NCBI GenBank assembly: GCA_023487615.1
Contig: JAMDBH010000051.1
Span: 1-6,335, forward strand
Length of the DNA: 6,335 nt
Direction: 5' to 3'
Origin: Gammaproteobacteria bacterium
GTDB lineage: Bacteria; Pseudomonadota; Gammaproteobacteria; SURF-13
The notes beneath the pieces were generated by a model that searched no databases, was not told the DNA's origin, and was given only the letters and a program-made list of their open reading frames with translations. The stretch's first letter is position 1. Each line of letters starts with the position of its first letter. Of the stretch, positions 1 to 4,980 are shown piece after piece. The position numbers and the translations under genes are program-made.

Positions 1-158
1 GACGGAATCTGGAAACAGAGCGACTTGCCGCCGCCGGTGGGCATGAGCACCAGCGCGTCGCTACCCGCCAAGAGGGCGCGGATGACCTCGTCCTGCGGCG
101 TGCGAAAGTGCTGGTAGCCGAACACGGTGCGGAGGATGTGGAGGGGTTGGTGTTGCAC
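1..158 (-). CDS. recQ: RecQ-family ATP-dependent DNA helicase, N-terminal fragment (runs off the left edge)
   Basis: RecQ unwinds DNA 3'-to-5' in recombination and replication-fork repair. Only the first 52 codons are present. They show the RecQ motif 0 (FGYQHFR..Q, residues 13-22), which contacts adenine, and the Walker A/motif I MPTGGGKS at residues 39-46 followed by LCFQIP. This order and spacing match the start of E. coli RecQ. The start is placed at the GTG at 158-156, the only ATG/GTG/TTG-type start upstream of motif 0 before an in-frame stop inside the neighbouring repeat. No Shine-Dalgarno sequence is visible, so the start is uncertain. The gene lies downstream of the 259-residue membrane protein on the same strand, 100 bases away, with a palindromic repeat in the gap. 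The family assignment is firm; the rest of the protein lies outside the window. Confidence 0.9.
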   Translation of the reverse strand, partial: MQHQPLHILRTVFGYQHFRTPQDEVIRALLAGSDALVLMPTGGGKSLCFQIP

Positions 159-180
159 GTAGGGGCTATGCAGTAAGGTG

Positions 181-241
181 TGAGGCGTGAGGGGTGAGGA
201 GTAAGGGGAACAGCATTTTACGCCTTACGCCTCACTCCTCA
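181..241. repeat. Heptamer-built palindromic intergenic repeat, copy 1
   Basis: Seven-base units of the form TRAGGNG follow one another in the left arm (181-208, four units: TGAGGCG, then the GGG, GAG and TAA variants). The same units appear on the opposite strand in the right arm (221-241, three units). The arms are separated by about 12 AT-richer bases, so the whole can fold into an imperfect hairpin. It lies between the stop of the 259-residue gene and the recQ start. A second copy with the same units is at 4735-4788. This looks like a dispersed intergenic element. It could also act as a weak terminator or mRNA-stabilising hairpin, which is inference. Confidence 0.75.
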
Positions 242-258
242 CACACCAAAAGAGACAA

Positions 259-1038
259 TTACCCGCGCAGCCAGACATAGAAGCCCGCCGCCAGCAAGGC
301 CGTAACTGCGAATAACGCCTTCCAGTGATCTTTTATAAAGGTTTTGGCGACAAAATAGACATTGGGCTCGACCCTGACCTTACACTCCGGCCAGGAATAA
401 ACCCTCGTTTCCTCACCGCTTGGGATCTTGAGCCGTAAAGTGAGGTCAAGATCGAGACTCCTATCGCCGGCCTTAAGAGGCAGCATGTTCCACACCCATT
501 GCAGCGTGGGCTGAACGCCAAGCCCCTGCTCCTCGTGGGTGACCGGGGTGATCCGAAAGCCGTCGCCGCGCAGCCCGGCGATCAGGTGCGCGCCGATCTT
601 CAGGGTGGTGAGTTTGGCGGGGGAGGCGTGATTGATCGCCCGGGTGATCGGCTCGACGATATTCTGGGTAAGCTGAAGCTCCAGCCGCGCGGGTTCGCCC
701 ACCATCAGGTCGTGCGGCGGGATAAAGCGGAAGTTCTGCACGCTGAGGTACGCCAACTCCTGACGCATCACCACGCCTAAATCCTGCACGGTTTCAGCCG
801 CGCCCGCCTGGCCGCCCACCGAGAACAGGCTGATGGGCCTCTCCAGCCGCGCGGGCGCCGCATGGCGCAGCTCGACCGTGTAGGCCGGGCCTTCCTGGCG
901 GGGATTGTCGCGCCGCTCCTCGGCCGGACTCTTGCTGACAATGCTTTTGACCATCAGACCCTTCATCACCACGACATAAAAAACGATGTCGGCAAAGATG
1001 AACAGGATGATGACGACGACGAAATCTCTAATATCCAT
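259..1038 (-). CDS. Hypothetical membrane protein, two terminal TM helices around a soluble domain
   Basis: I do not recognise this 259-residue protein with certainty. It has a strongly hydrophobic N-terminal segment (about residues 6-29), a charged, probably disordered stretch (35-65), a soluble domain (about 85-228) and a C-terminal membrane helix (about 241-257). The soluble part alternates hydrophobic residues in a way that suggests a beta-sandwich. It carries a stretch 'GFRITP...LQWVWNMLPLKAG' (residues 160-191). From memory, that W-x-W-x-x-x-P-x-x-x-G pattern recurs in uncharacterised membrane-anchored bacterial proteins, some of them linked to signalling or defence genes. The assignment is resemblance only. 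The ATG start has no good Shine-Dalgarno sequence. A TATACT hexamer lies only four bases upstream, so promoter and start are unclear. It may be co-transcribed with recQ downstream. No enzyme motif is visible. Confidence 0.8.
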   Translation of the reverse strand: MDIRDFVVVIILFIFADIVFYVVVMKGLMVKSIVSKSPAEERRDNPRQEGPAYTVELRHAAPARLERPISLFSVGGQAGAAETVQDLGVVMRQELAYLSVQNFRFIPPHDLMVGEPARLELQLTQNIVEPITRAINHASPAKLTTLKIGAHLIAGLRGDGFRITPVTHEEQGLGVQPTLQWVWNMLPLKAGDRSLDLDLTLRLKIPSGEETRVYSWPECKVRVEPNVYFVAKTFIKDHWKALFAVTALLAAGFYVWLRG

Positions 1039-1155
1039 CCGAGTATAGTTGATCGTGAGGGTTTGCTTTCCAGATAGCCGCTGTGATGATTAGGCAATGG
1101 CTAAGTCGGTTTAGCTGGATCTAAGATTGAATAATACTCTATTCCTGCCCGGTAA

Positions 1156-1181
1156 CGCAGACATACGGATTCTTGTCTGCG
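1156..1181. promoter_or_regulatory. Inverted repeat in the divergent intergenic region (8-bp arms)
   Basis: CGCAGACA (1156-1163) is perfectly complementary to TGTCTGCG (1174-1181) across a 10-base spacer. It lies seven bases upstream of the candidate -35 of the plus-strand small gene, in the gap between divergent genes. It may be an operator or an upstream hairpin. There is no T-tract after it, so a terminator is unlikely. Confidence 0.4.
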
Positions 1182-1187
1182 GGCTTC

Positions 1188-1221
1188 TTGCATGTCGCCA
1201 AAATCTCATGGCATAATGCCA
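1188..1221 (+). promoter_or_regulatory. Candidate sigma70 promoter with a palindrome over the -10
   Basis: TTGCAT (1188-1193) and CATAAT (1212-1217) are separated by 18 bases, close to the sigma70 consensus. Transcription would begin near 1224, about 60 bases before the TTG start of the 49-residue gene. The -10 sits inside a perfect odd-centred palindrome, TGGCAT-A-ATGCCA (1209-1221), which could be an operator through which a repressor would occlude RNA polymerase. Confidence 0.45.
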
Positions 1222-1284
1222 AGCTATAGACTCTGAATTACCAGCCATGGCAAGCCCGATGGGGCGCATAGAGGGAGGTGTAGC

Positions 1285-1434
1285 TTGTTCGACTTATCTG
1301 TTGATTTGGCCAAAGACACCGTGGAATACAGCACGGGTGACGTGTTGAGCTTGTACGGTATTATTATAGCAGTCGTACTCGTCATCCTCTTTACTGGTTA
1401 TAAGACGGCCGCCAAGAAAAACTCCTCTAAGTAA
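1285..1434 (+). CDS. Small single-pass membrane protein, 49 aa, TTG start
   Basis: A very good Shine-Dalgarno (GGAGG at 1274-1278, six bases from the start) precedes a TTG codon that opens 49 codons ending in TAA. Upstream in frame there is no other start before a stop at 1234. The product has an acidic, soluble N-terminus (residues 1-20), one hydrophobic helix (about 21-38, LYGIIIAVVLVILFTGY) and a short Lys-rich tail (40-49). By the positive-inside rule the tail should be cytoplasmic and the N-terminus periplasmic. Size and topology recall small accessory subunits of respiratory oxidases such as CcoQ, but there is no diagnostic motif, so no symbol is given. It lies 113 bases ahead of the cytochrome c4 gene, which has its own promoter candidate. 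Non-ATG start and shortness would make it easy to miss. Confidence 0.75.
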   Translation: MFDLSVDLAKDTVEYSTGDVLSLYGIIIAVVLVILFTGYKTAAKKNSSK

Positions 1435-1485
1435 ATCTGCCCAGCCTAGCGCCGCCGATGGGCTAAGGCCCGGTAAGCGTGCGGC

Positions 1486-1520
1486 AGGTCTCAGGTCTCT
1501 GCGGAGAAGCTTTTTATAAT
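1486..1520 (+). promoter_or_regulatory. Candidate promoter of the cytochrome c4 gene with a tandem 7-base repeat at the -35 position
   Basis: A perfect -10 TATAAT lies at 1515-1520 in an AT-rich patch, 28 bases before the ATG at 1548. There is no recognisable -35. Instead AGGTCTC is repeated in tandem (1486-1492 and 1493-1499), covering the place where a -35 should be. A strong -10 with a poor -35 and a direct repeat there is typical of activator-dependent promoters. The activator is unknown. Confidence 0.45.
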
Positions 1521-1547
1521 AATCGTGATATGGAGGAAGGTTTCATT

Positions 1548-2519
1548 ATGCGTCGGTTAATTAAGGCATCGCTTGCGGCCTTGGCCTTGGTCGCGGCAAA
1601 TCAGGCTTGGTCAGAAGATCCGGGCGTCACGTCTGCCCCGGCCGTTGAGCAAGCACCGGCAGCCCCGGAATCCGCCGGTTCGGCCCCGGCGGGGGAAATT
1701 GCGCCCGCTCCGGCGGTAGTAGCCCCCCCCGTCCCAGCGGAAAATCCGGAGGCCATGGCAACCCCCACCCCACCGGAGGTCGTAGCCCCCGCCACTCCGC
1801 CTCCTATGTCCATGCCGGGCGAGGCGCTCAGGCTGGTCGGTAATTTCGAGGCCGGGAAAAAGATCTTCAACGAAGGGAAAGGCGAGGCCCCGCCGTGCAT
1901 GTCCTGCCACGGCGAACAAGGTCTGGGCGATGACAATATGGGTACCCCCCGGTTGGCCGGCCAAGGCTTTACTTACATCAGAAAGCAGCTCTATGAGTTC
2001 GCCGCAGACCTCCGGACCGACACCACCATGGGTGTCATGAACGGCGTCGCCAGGGCCCTCTCCGATCAGGACAAGGCCGACATCGCCGCCTATGAGTCCA
2101 GCGTGCATCACGATGCGCTCGCCTCGGCCTCCAATCTGGACGAGATCAAGACGGCCGGCACCGTACCTGTCGGTGAGCGTCATCTCGGAAAGGGCATCGT
2201 GCTCTATGGTATCCCGGCCCAAGGCGTACCGGCCTGCAGCAGCTGCCACCAGTTCAACGGGCGCGGCGCCCTGCCGATCTACCCCGTCATCGGCGGACAG
2301 CGTTACGTCTATCTGGTAAATCAGTTGAAGAAATGGAAGGATGGTAGCCGCGCTAACGACCCGCTGGCGCAGATGCGCGCCGTGGCGAGCAAGCTCAAGG
2401 ATGAAGACATTTACAATGTCGCCGCCTACCTGACCAGCGCGCCGCCTATTTCCATGGGAAATTCGCGTCAGCCTCACCAAATACCGCCGCATACCGCCGG
2501 CGCCGCCGCGCACGAGTAA
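1548..2519 (+). CDS. Cytochrome c4-type di-haem cytochrome c, periplasmic
   Basis: This 323-residue exported electron carrier has two class-I cytochrome c domains. Each haem is attached at a CxxCH motif: CMSCH at 117-121 and CSSCH at 230-234. Likely axial methionines are M161 or M164 in domain 1 and M276 in domain 2. Both domains keep the family pattern 'RLAGQ/VIGGQ ... Y...QL' after the haem site and 'D..D/E..A/N.AAY' near the end. Cytochrome c4 passes electrons from the bc1 complex or other donors to terminal oxidases or reductases. A signal peptide (1-22, AWS before E23) is followed by about 70 residues rich in Pro and Ala, absent from ordinary c4, probably a flexible tether. The start at 1548 is chosen because GGAGG (1532-1536) precedes it and the signal peptide begins there; an upstream in-frame ATG at 1479 would spoil the signal peptide. 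The gene ends with its own terminator. Confidence 0.92.
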   Translation: MRRLIKASLAALALVAANQAWSEDPGVTSAPAVEQAPAAPESAGSAPAGEIAPAPAVVAPPVPAENPEAMATPTPPEVVAPATPPPMSMPGEALRLVGNFEAGKKIFNEGKGEAPPCMSCHGEQGLGDDNMGTPRLAGQGFTYIRKQLYEFAADLRTDTTMGVMNGVARALSDQDKADIAAYESSVHHDALASASNLDEIKTAGTVPVGERHLGKGIVLYGIPAQGVPACSSCHQFNGRGALPIYPVIGGQRYVYLVNQLKKWKDGSRANDPLAQMRAVASKLKDEDIYNVAAYLTSAPPISMGNSRQPHQIPPHTAGAAAHE

Positions 2520-2558
2520 CCACTGAAAGCGTCTTACAGTTGAGTTGAACTTGTTGTC

Positions 2559-2572
2559 GGGACGCAAGTCCC
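2559..2572 (+). ncRNA. Perfect GNRA-capped hairpin just upstream of the terminator
   Basis: GGGAC (2559-2563) and GTCCC (2568-2572) pair perfectly around a GCAA tetraloop, an unusually stable GNRA cap, five bases before the terminator stem. It lies in the cytochrome c4 3' untranslated region. Tandem hairpins could stabilise the mRNA 3' end or form a short 3'-UTR-derived RNA. I see no promoter that would make it an independent RNA gene. Confidence 0.4.
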
Positions 2573-2577
2573 ACTGA

Positions 2578-2611
2578 GGGCGGGGGAAACATCCCCGCCC
2601 TTTTGTTTTTT
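2578..2611 (+). terminator. Strong intrinsic (Rho-independent) terminator after cytochrome c4
   Basis: GGGCGGGG (2578-2585) pairs perfectly with CCCCGCCC (2593-2600) around a seven-base loop, and the stem is followed directly by TTTTG and six further T residues (2601-2611). It separates the cytochrome c4 transcript from the four-gene operon that begins 26 bases later. Part of the operon expression may therefore depend on read-through or on a promoter I cannot see. Confidence 0.92.
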
Positions 2612-2637
2612 CTACCTGCCGATGTGCAAGGTTGACC

Positions 2638-3252
2638 GTGACACTGCCTACGACGAAGCCTAAACAATCCCTCAAACCCGGCGAACGCGTGCTGTTTGCC
2701 GTATTTGGTGCGTTTCTGGTGTTGGCGGTGATCGGCTACATCGTGCTCGAGACCGTGCGCAGCCACATGAAGGAGCCGATGTTCACCTCACGCAGCTCCT
2801 TTGATTCCACCGCGGAAGGCCTGCGCGGCTCAAAATTATTCCGCGAAGCCAATTGCACCGCCTGCCACCGCGCGATGCGCAACGGCACCAACAACGGCAT
2901 CGTGCTGGACGGTATCGGTTCGCGCCGCAGCGCGGAGTGGATAGAGAATTTCCTGAGGCGGCCGGAGTTGACTTATGGAATGACGACCGTGGATCACGCA
3001 CCCGGCAGAGAAGCGGGCTACACTACTGCCCTTCCGTCCGCAGACATCCACGACATCGCCATGTTTCTCTCCGAACTCAAGGCGGAACAAGGTTCGTCTA
3101 TGGCGCGCGAGCCGCCGCCGGAAAGCTCAGGATTCATAGACAGCATGGTCAAGATGTGGGCCCCTGAAGGCTGGAAGGATAAATACCAGGACATCCGCAC
3201 CAAACCCCCCGGACAACAGGGAGACGCGACAAAAAAGGCGCCCTCCCCGTGA
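2638..3252 (+). CDS. Membrane-anchored mono-haem cytochrome c (NorC/CcoO-like topology)
   Basis: This 204-residue protein has a Lys-rich cytoplasmic N-terminus, an uncleaved membrane anchor at about 18-40 (VLFAVFGAFLVLAVIGYIVL) and a periplasmic class-I cytochrome c domain. The haem site is CTACH at 73-77. M115 (in LTYGMTT) is the likely sixth ligand, and 'DIHDIAMFLSEL' (136-147) is the usual C-terminal helix. About 55 extra residues with Pro and Lys follow. One anchored haem domain beside an oxidase-like subunit is the arrangement of NorC with NorB, or CcoO with CcoN, but sequence likeness is too generic for a symbol. The GTG at 2638 is preferred over the TTG at 2632 because AAGG (2628-2631) is six bases from it. 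It is the first gene of a tightly coupled operon: its TGA overlaps the next start as GTGA. Confidence 0.85.
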   Translation: MTLPTTKPKQSLKPGERVLFAVFGAFLVLAVIGYIVLETVRSHMKEPMFTSRSSFDSTAEGLRGSKLFREANCTACHRAMRNGTNNGIVLDGIGSRRSAEWIENFLRRPELTYGMTTVDHAPGREAGYTTALPSADIHDIAMFLSELKAEQGSSMAREPPPESSGFIDSMVKMWAPEGWKDKYQDIRTKPPGQQGDATKKAPSP

Positions 3253-3776
3253 ATGAGAATTTCGGCCAGGACACACAGTACCGCCGTTACATTTTATGGT
3301 TTATTGCGGCCTGCGTGATTTACAGCATCATCGGCTTCTCCTGGGGCGTAGTGGTCGGCATGCTCCCCAAACTGCGCGACTTCATCAACCATAGGCCGCA
3401 CGCCCATCTCATCATGCTCGGCCACGGCCACCTCAATCTGCTGGGCTGGGTCGAGATGGCGATATTCGCGGCGGTGTATTACATCGTGCCGCGCATCGTC
3501 CGGCGCAACATCTATAGCCTGCGCCTGGTCAACATTCATTTTTGGGTCCACAACTTCGGTCTGCTCGGCATGGTACTGTCCTTTGTCATGGCGGGGAGTT
3601 TGGGCGGTCTGGCCAGCGAAACCATGGACATTAACGAGGTCAATAAAATCGTGCGGCCGTTTATGATCGCGGTGGGGATGTTCGGCAGCCTGGTGCTGCT
3701 CTCCAACCTCATCTGGGCCTACAACCTGTTCCGCACCGCGCGCGGCTGGAGCGAGCCGCAGGACGCAAAGCCATGA
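3249..3776 (+). CDS. Stand-alone four-helix haem-copper-oxidase-like protein (resembles CcoN C-terminal helices)
   Basis: This 175-residue integral membrane protein has four predicted helices at about 14-38, 55-80, 97-118 and 136-162. Helix 2 contains GHGHLNLLGWV (58-68), close to the helix X motif GHVH.GALGWV of CcoN, in which the two histidines hold the high- and low-spin haems. The following 'YYIVPRI...IYS..LVNIHFW' (77-99) and 'AYNLFRT' (157-163) also track the CcoN C-terminus. A second pair, H51-A-H53, and H97/H101 add possible ligands. A complete CcoN has about 12 helices of nearly 480 residues, so the helix II haem ligand and most copper ligands are missing here. It may bind haem as an electron-transfer subunit, or pair with a separate partner. 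The GTG start overlaps the previous stop; the stop overlaps the next ATG. Similar short CcoN-like proteins exist in databases as far as I recall; their function is unknown to me. Confidence 0.82.
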   Translation: MNENFGQDTQYRRYILWFIAACVIYSIIGFSWGVVVGMLPKLRDFINHRPHAHLIMLGHGHLNLLGWVEMAIFAAVYYIVPRIVRRNIYSLRLVNIHFWVHNFGLLGMVLSFVMAGSLGGLASETMDINEVNKIVRPFMIAVGMFGSLVLLSNLIWAYNLFRTARGWSEPQDAKP

Positions 3777-4279
3777 TGCGCGCGCGCTACGGAGCCTTCA
3801 CGCTCTGCTTCGTAGTTCTTTTGACGGCCTGCGACTTTGGGCCGAGGGTGGGCGTCGGCATGCAGGTCCCGCCGATCGCCACCAAGACCCTGGCCGACGT
3901 GGGCGGCGACTTCAGCAAGATCACCACCTACCGCTATCCCGACGCGCGCATGTATCAATACTCGCTCGATCAGGCGCTCAAGACCGGCAAGCCTATCGTG
4001 CTCGCCTTTGCCACCCCCGGTCACTGCACGCCCTGTGATCAGCAGCTCCAGATGCTCAAGGCCATGATGAACAAGTATGAGTCACGGGTGCTGTTTATGC
4101 ACATAGACCAGTACCAAAACCCGCAGGCCTTCAAGGCCTTCGGCATAATGGGCGACCCCTGGACCTACGTGATAGATCAAAAACAGACGGTGCGTTATGT
4201 ACAGGCCGGACGGGTCATGTACGGCGAACTCGAGGCGCAGCTCAGCCGCGTGCTCCCCGCGGTAACCGCGAATCAATGA
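3773..4279 (+). CDS. Thioredoxin-fold lipoprotein with CTPC active site
   Basis: This 168-residue protein starts with a lipoprotein signal peptide; the lipobox LTAC ends at C20, so it should be lipid-anchored on the periplasmic side (D21 at +2 would favour retention in the inner membrane by the E. coli rule). The thioredoxin-like domain spans about 60-160: strand 'KPIVLAFAT' (73-81), active site C85-T-P-C88, helix 'QQLQMLKAMM', strand 'RVLFMHID' (105-112) and cis-proline P129 in GDPWTYVID. Such proteins reduce or isomerise disulfides, or prepare CxxCH apocytochromes or copper sites. Here the likely clients are the haem or oxidase-like proteins of the same operon, which is inference. Its ATG overlaps the preceding TGA (ATGA), with a second ATG directly after, and its stop overlaps the next start the same way. 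Confidence 0.87.
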   Translation: MMRARYGAFTLCFVVLLTACDFGPRVGVGMQVPPIATKTLADVGGDFSKITTYRYPDARMYQYSLDQALKTGKPIVLAFATPGHCTPCDQQLQMLKAMMNKYESRVLFMHIDQYQNPQAFKAFGIMGDPWTYVIDQKQTVRYVQAGRVMYGELEAQLSRVLPAVTANQ

Positions 4280-4731
4280 GCGGCGTCACTCGCTACGTCC
4301 TGCGGCAGGACCGGCAGGGAGTGCTGTGGGATTTGCTGTTATATGTACCCACCGTCGTCGTGCTCGGTCTGCTCGGTCTCAAACTGGGGTATGGCGAGAA
4401 CCCGTCCGTAGCTTATATCCTTTTTTTTATGGCCTCGTTTTTCTTCATCGCGGGCGCCAACCGTATTCTTAAAACCCGCCTCATGTGGCTGCCCACCTCC
4501 CCGGTGGCGATCGAAATCAGTCGCGAGCAGGTGCGCCTGGAGTTGCGCAACGGCGAGAGAGTGCACCTGGTCAAAGACGTCCGTTATTACAGCGATACCC
4601 AAGGCAAGTCCATCGGGCTTTCCGGCAAGGATGTCTTGGGCCAACCGAGGCAATTCATCTTCCACCGCGGACAGTTTCAAGATGCCGCGACCTTCAAAGA
4701 GGTGCGAGAGGCCTTGACGGTTTACAAGTAG
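4276..4731 (+). CDS. Hypothetical two-helix membrane protein with a C-terminal soluble domain
   Basis: This 151-residue protein has a basic N-terminus, two hydrophobic helices (about 18-38 and 45-63) forming a hairpin, and a cytoplasmic tail of about 85 residues. The tail ('AIEISREQVRLELRNGERVHLVKDV...', from residue 78) alternates polar and hydrophobic residues like a small beta-barrel and resembles bacterial PH-like domains of other two-helix membrane proteins. That is a fold guess, not a family identification. It is the last gene of the coupled operon (ATGA overlap with the lipoprotein gene), so it probably assists assembly or stability of the anchored cytochrome and the CcoN-like protein. 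Its stop is four bases before a palindromic repeat that may end the transcript. Confidence 0.8.
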   Translation: MSGVTRYVLRQDRQGVLWDLLLYVPTVVVLGLLGLKLGYGENPSVAYILFFMASFFFIAGANRILKTRLMWLPTSPVAIEISREQVRLELRNGERVHLVKDVRYYSDTQGKSIGLSGKDVLGQPRQFIFHRGQFQDAATFKEVREALTVYK

Positions 4732-4734
4732 CTG

Positions 4735-4788
4735 TGAGGGGTGAGGAGTTAGGGGTGAGGGTAAATCTGCTTTACTCCTCACTCCTCA
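4735..4788. repeat. Heptamer-built palindromic intergenic repeat, copy 2
   Basis: The left arm has four seven-base units of TRAGGNG type with slight variants (4735-4762). The right arm has at least two perfect complementary units (4775-4781 and 4782-4788, CTCCTCA), with a spacer of about 12 bases. It is the same design as the element at 181-241. It lies between convergent genes, where it could act as a bidirectional terminator, and the right arm runs into the coding end of the minus-strand gene. Confidence 0.75.
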
Positions 4789-4972
4789 CCCGCCTCTTCA
4801 CCACATCCCAGGCGAGAAAGCCAAGCACAACCACGCCTACCAGGACGGTAAGAGTAATAACCGTGTATTCTGTGGCCCTGCTGACCAGCCCGCCGATCAG
4901 CATATGCACCGAATACCCCAGTATGGTCAGCCCGGCGATGGCCGCGATTAAATAAACGACAATTTCTTTCAT
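4772..4972 (-). CDS. Small two-helix membrane protein, 66 aa, unknown function
   Basis: Residues 4-28 and 36-56 form two hydrophobic helices joined by a short loop (SRATEY), followed by a basic then acidic tail KRRVRSEE. There are no ligand or catalytic residues, and I do not recognise the family. It converges on the four-gene operon. A near-consensus -10 (TATAAT on the minus strand, 4991-4986) is so close to the ATG that the mRNA would have a leader of only about seven bases, and no Shine-Dalgarno sequence is present. The last five codons and the TAA stop come from the palindromic repeat, suggesting that the original C-terminus was replaced or extended when the repeat arrived. Regular hydrophobic pattern and normal codon use support it being real. 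Confidence 0.7.
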   Translation of the reverse strand: MKEIVVYLIAAIAGLTILGYSVHMLIGGLVSRATEYTVITLTVLVGVVVLGFLAWDVVKRRVRSEE

Positions 4973-4980
4973 ATCAGGTG

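Noticed and set aside
1445..1470. Terminator-like hairpin after the 49-aa gene (GCCTAGC ... GCTAAGGC)
   Set aside because: The stem has a bulge and is short, and no T-tract follows.
1479..1547. Upstream ATG as start of cytochrome c4
   Set aside because: It lacks a ribosome-binding site and would put 23 polar residues in front of a normal signal peptide, whereas the ATG at 1548 follows a strong GGAGG.
2540..2611. A riboswitch before the cytochrome c operon, suggested by the GCAA hairpin and nearby CCACTGAGGG
   Set aside because: The stretch is too short for a cobalamin or c-di-GMP aptamer, lacks their other conserved parts, and ends in a terminator belonging to the upstream gene.
1611..2675. 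A 354-codon open frame on the minus strand opposite cytochrome c4
   Set aside because: It is a by-product of high GC content: the plus strand encodes two clear CxxCH domains with a signal peptide, and the minus product is Arg/Gly-rich with no domain.
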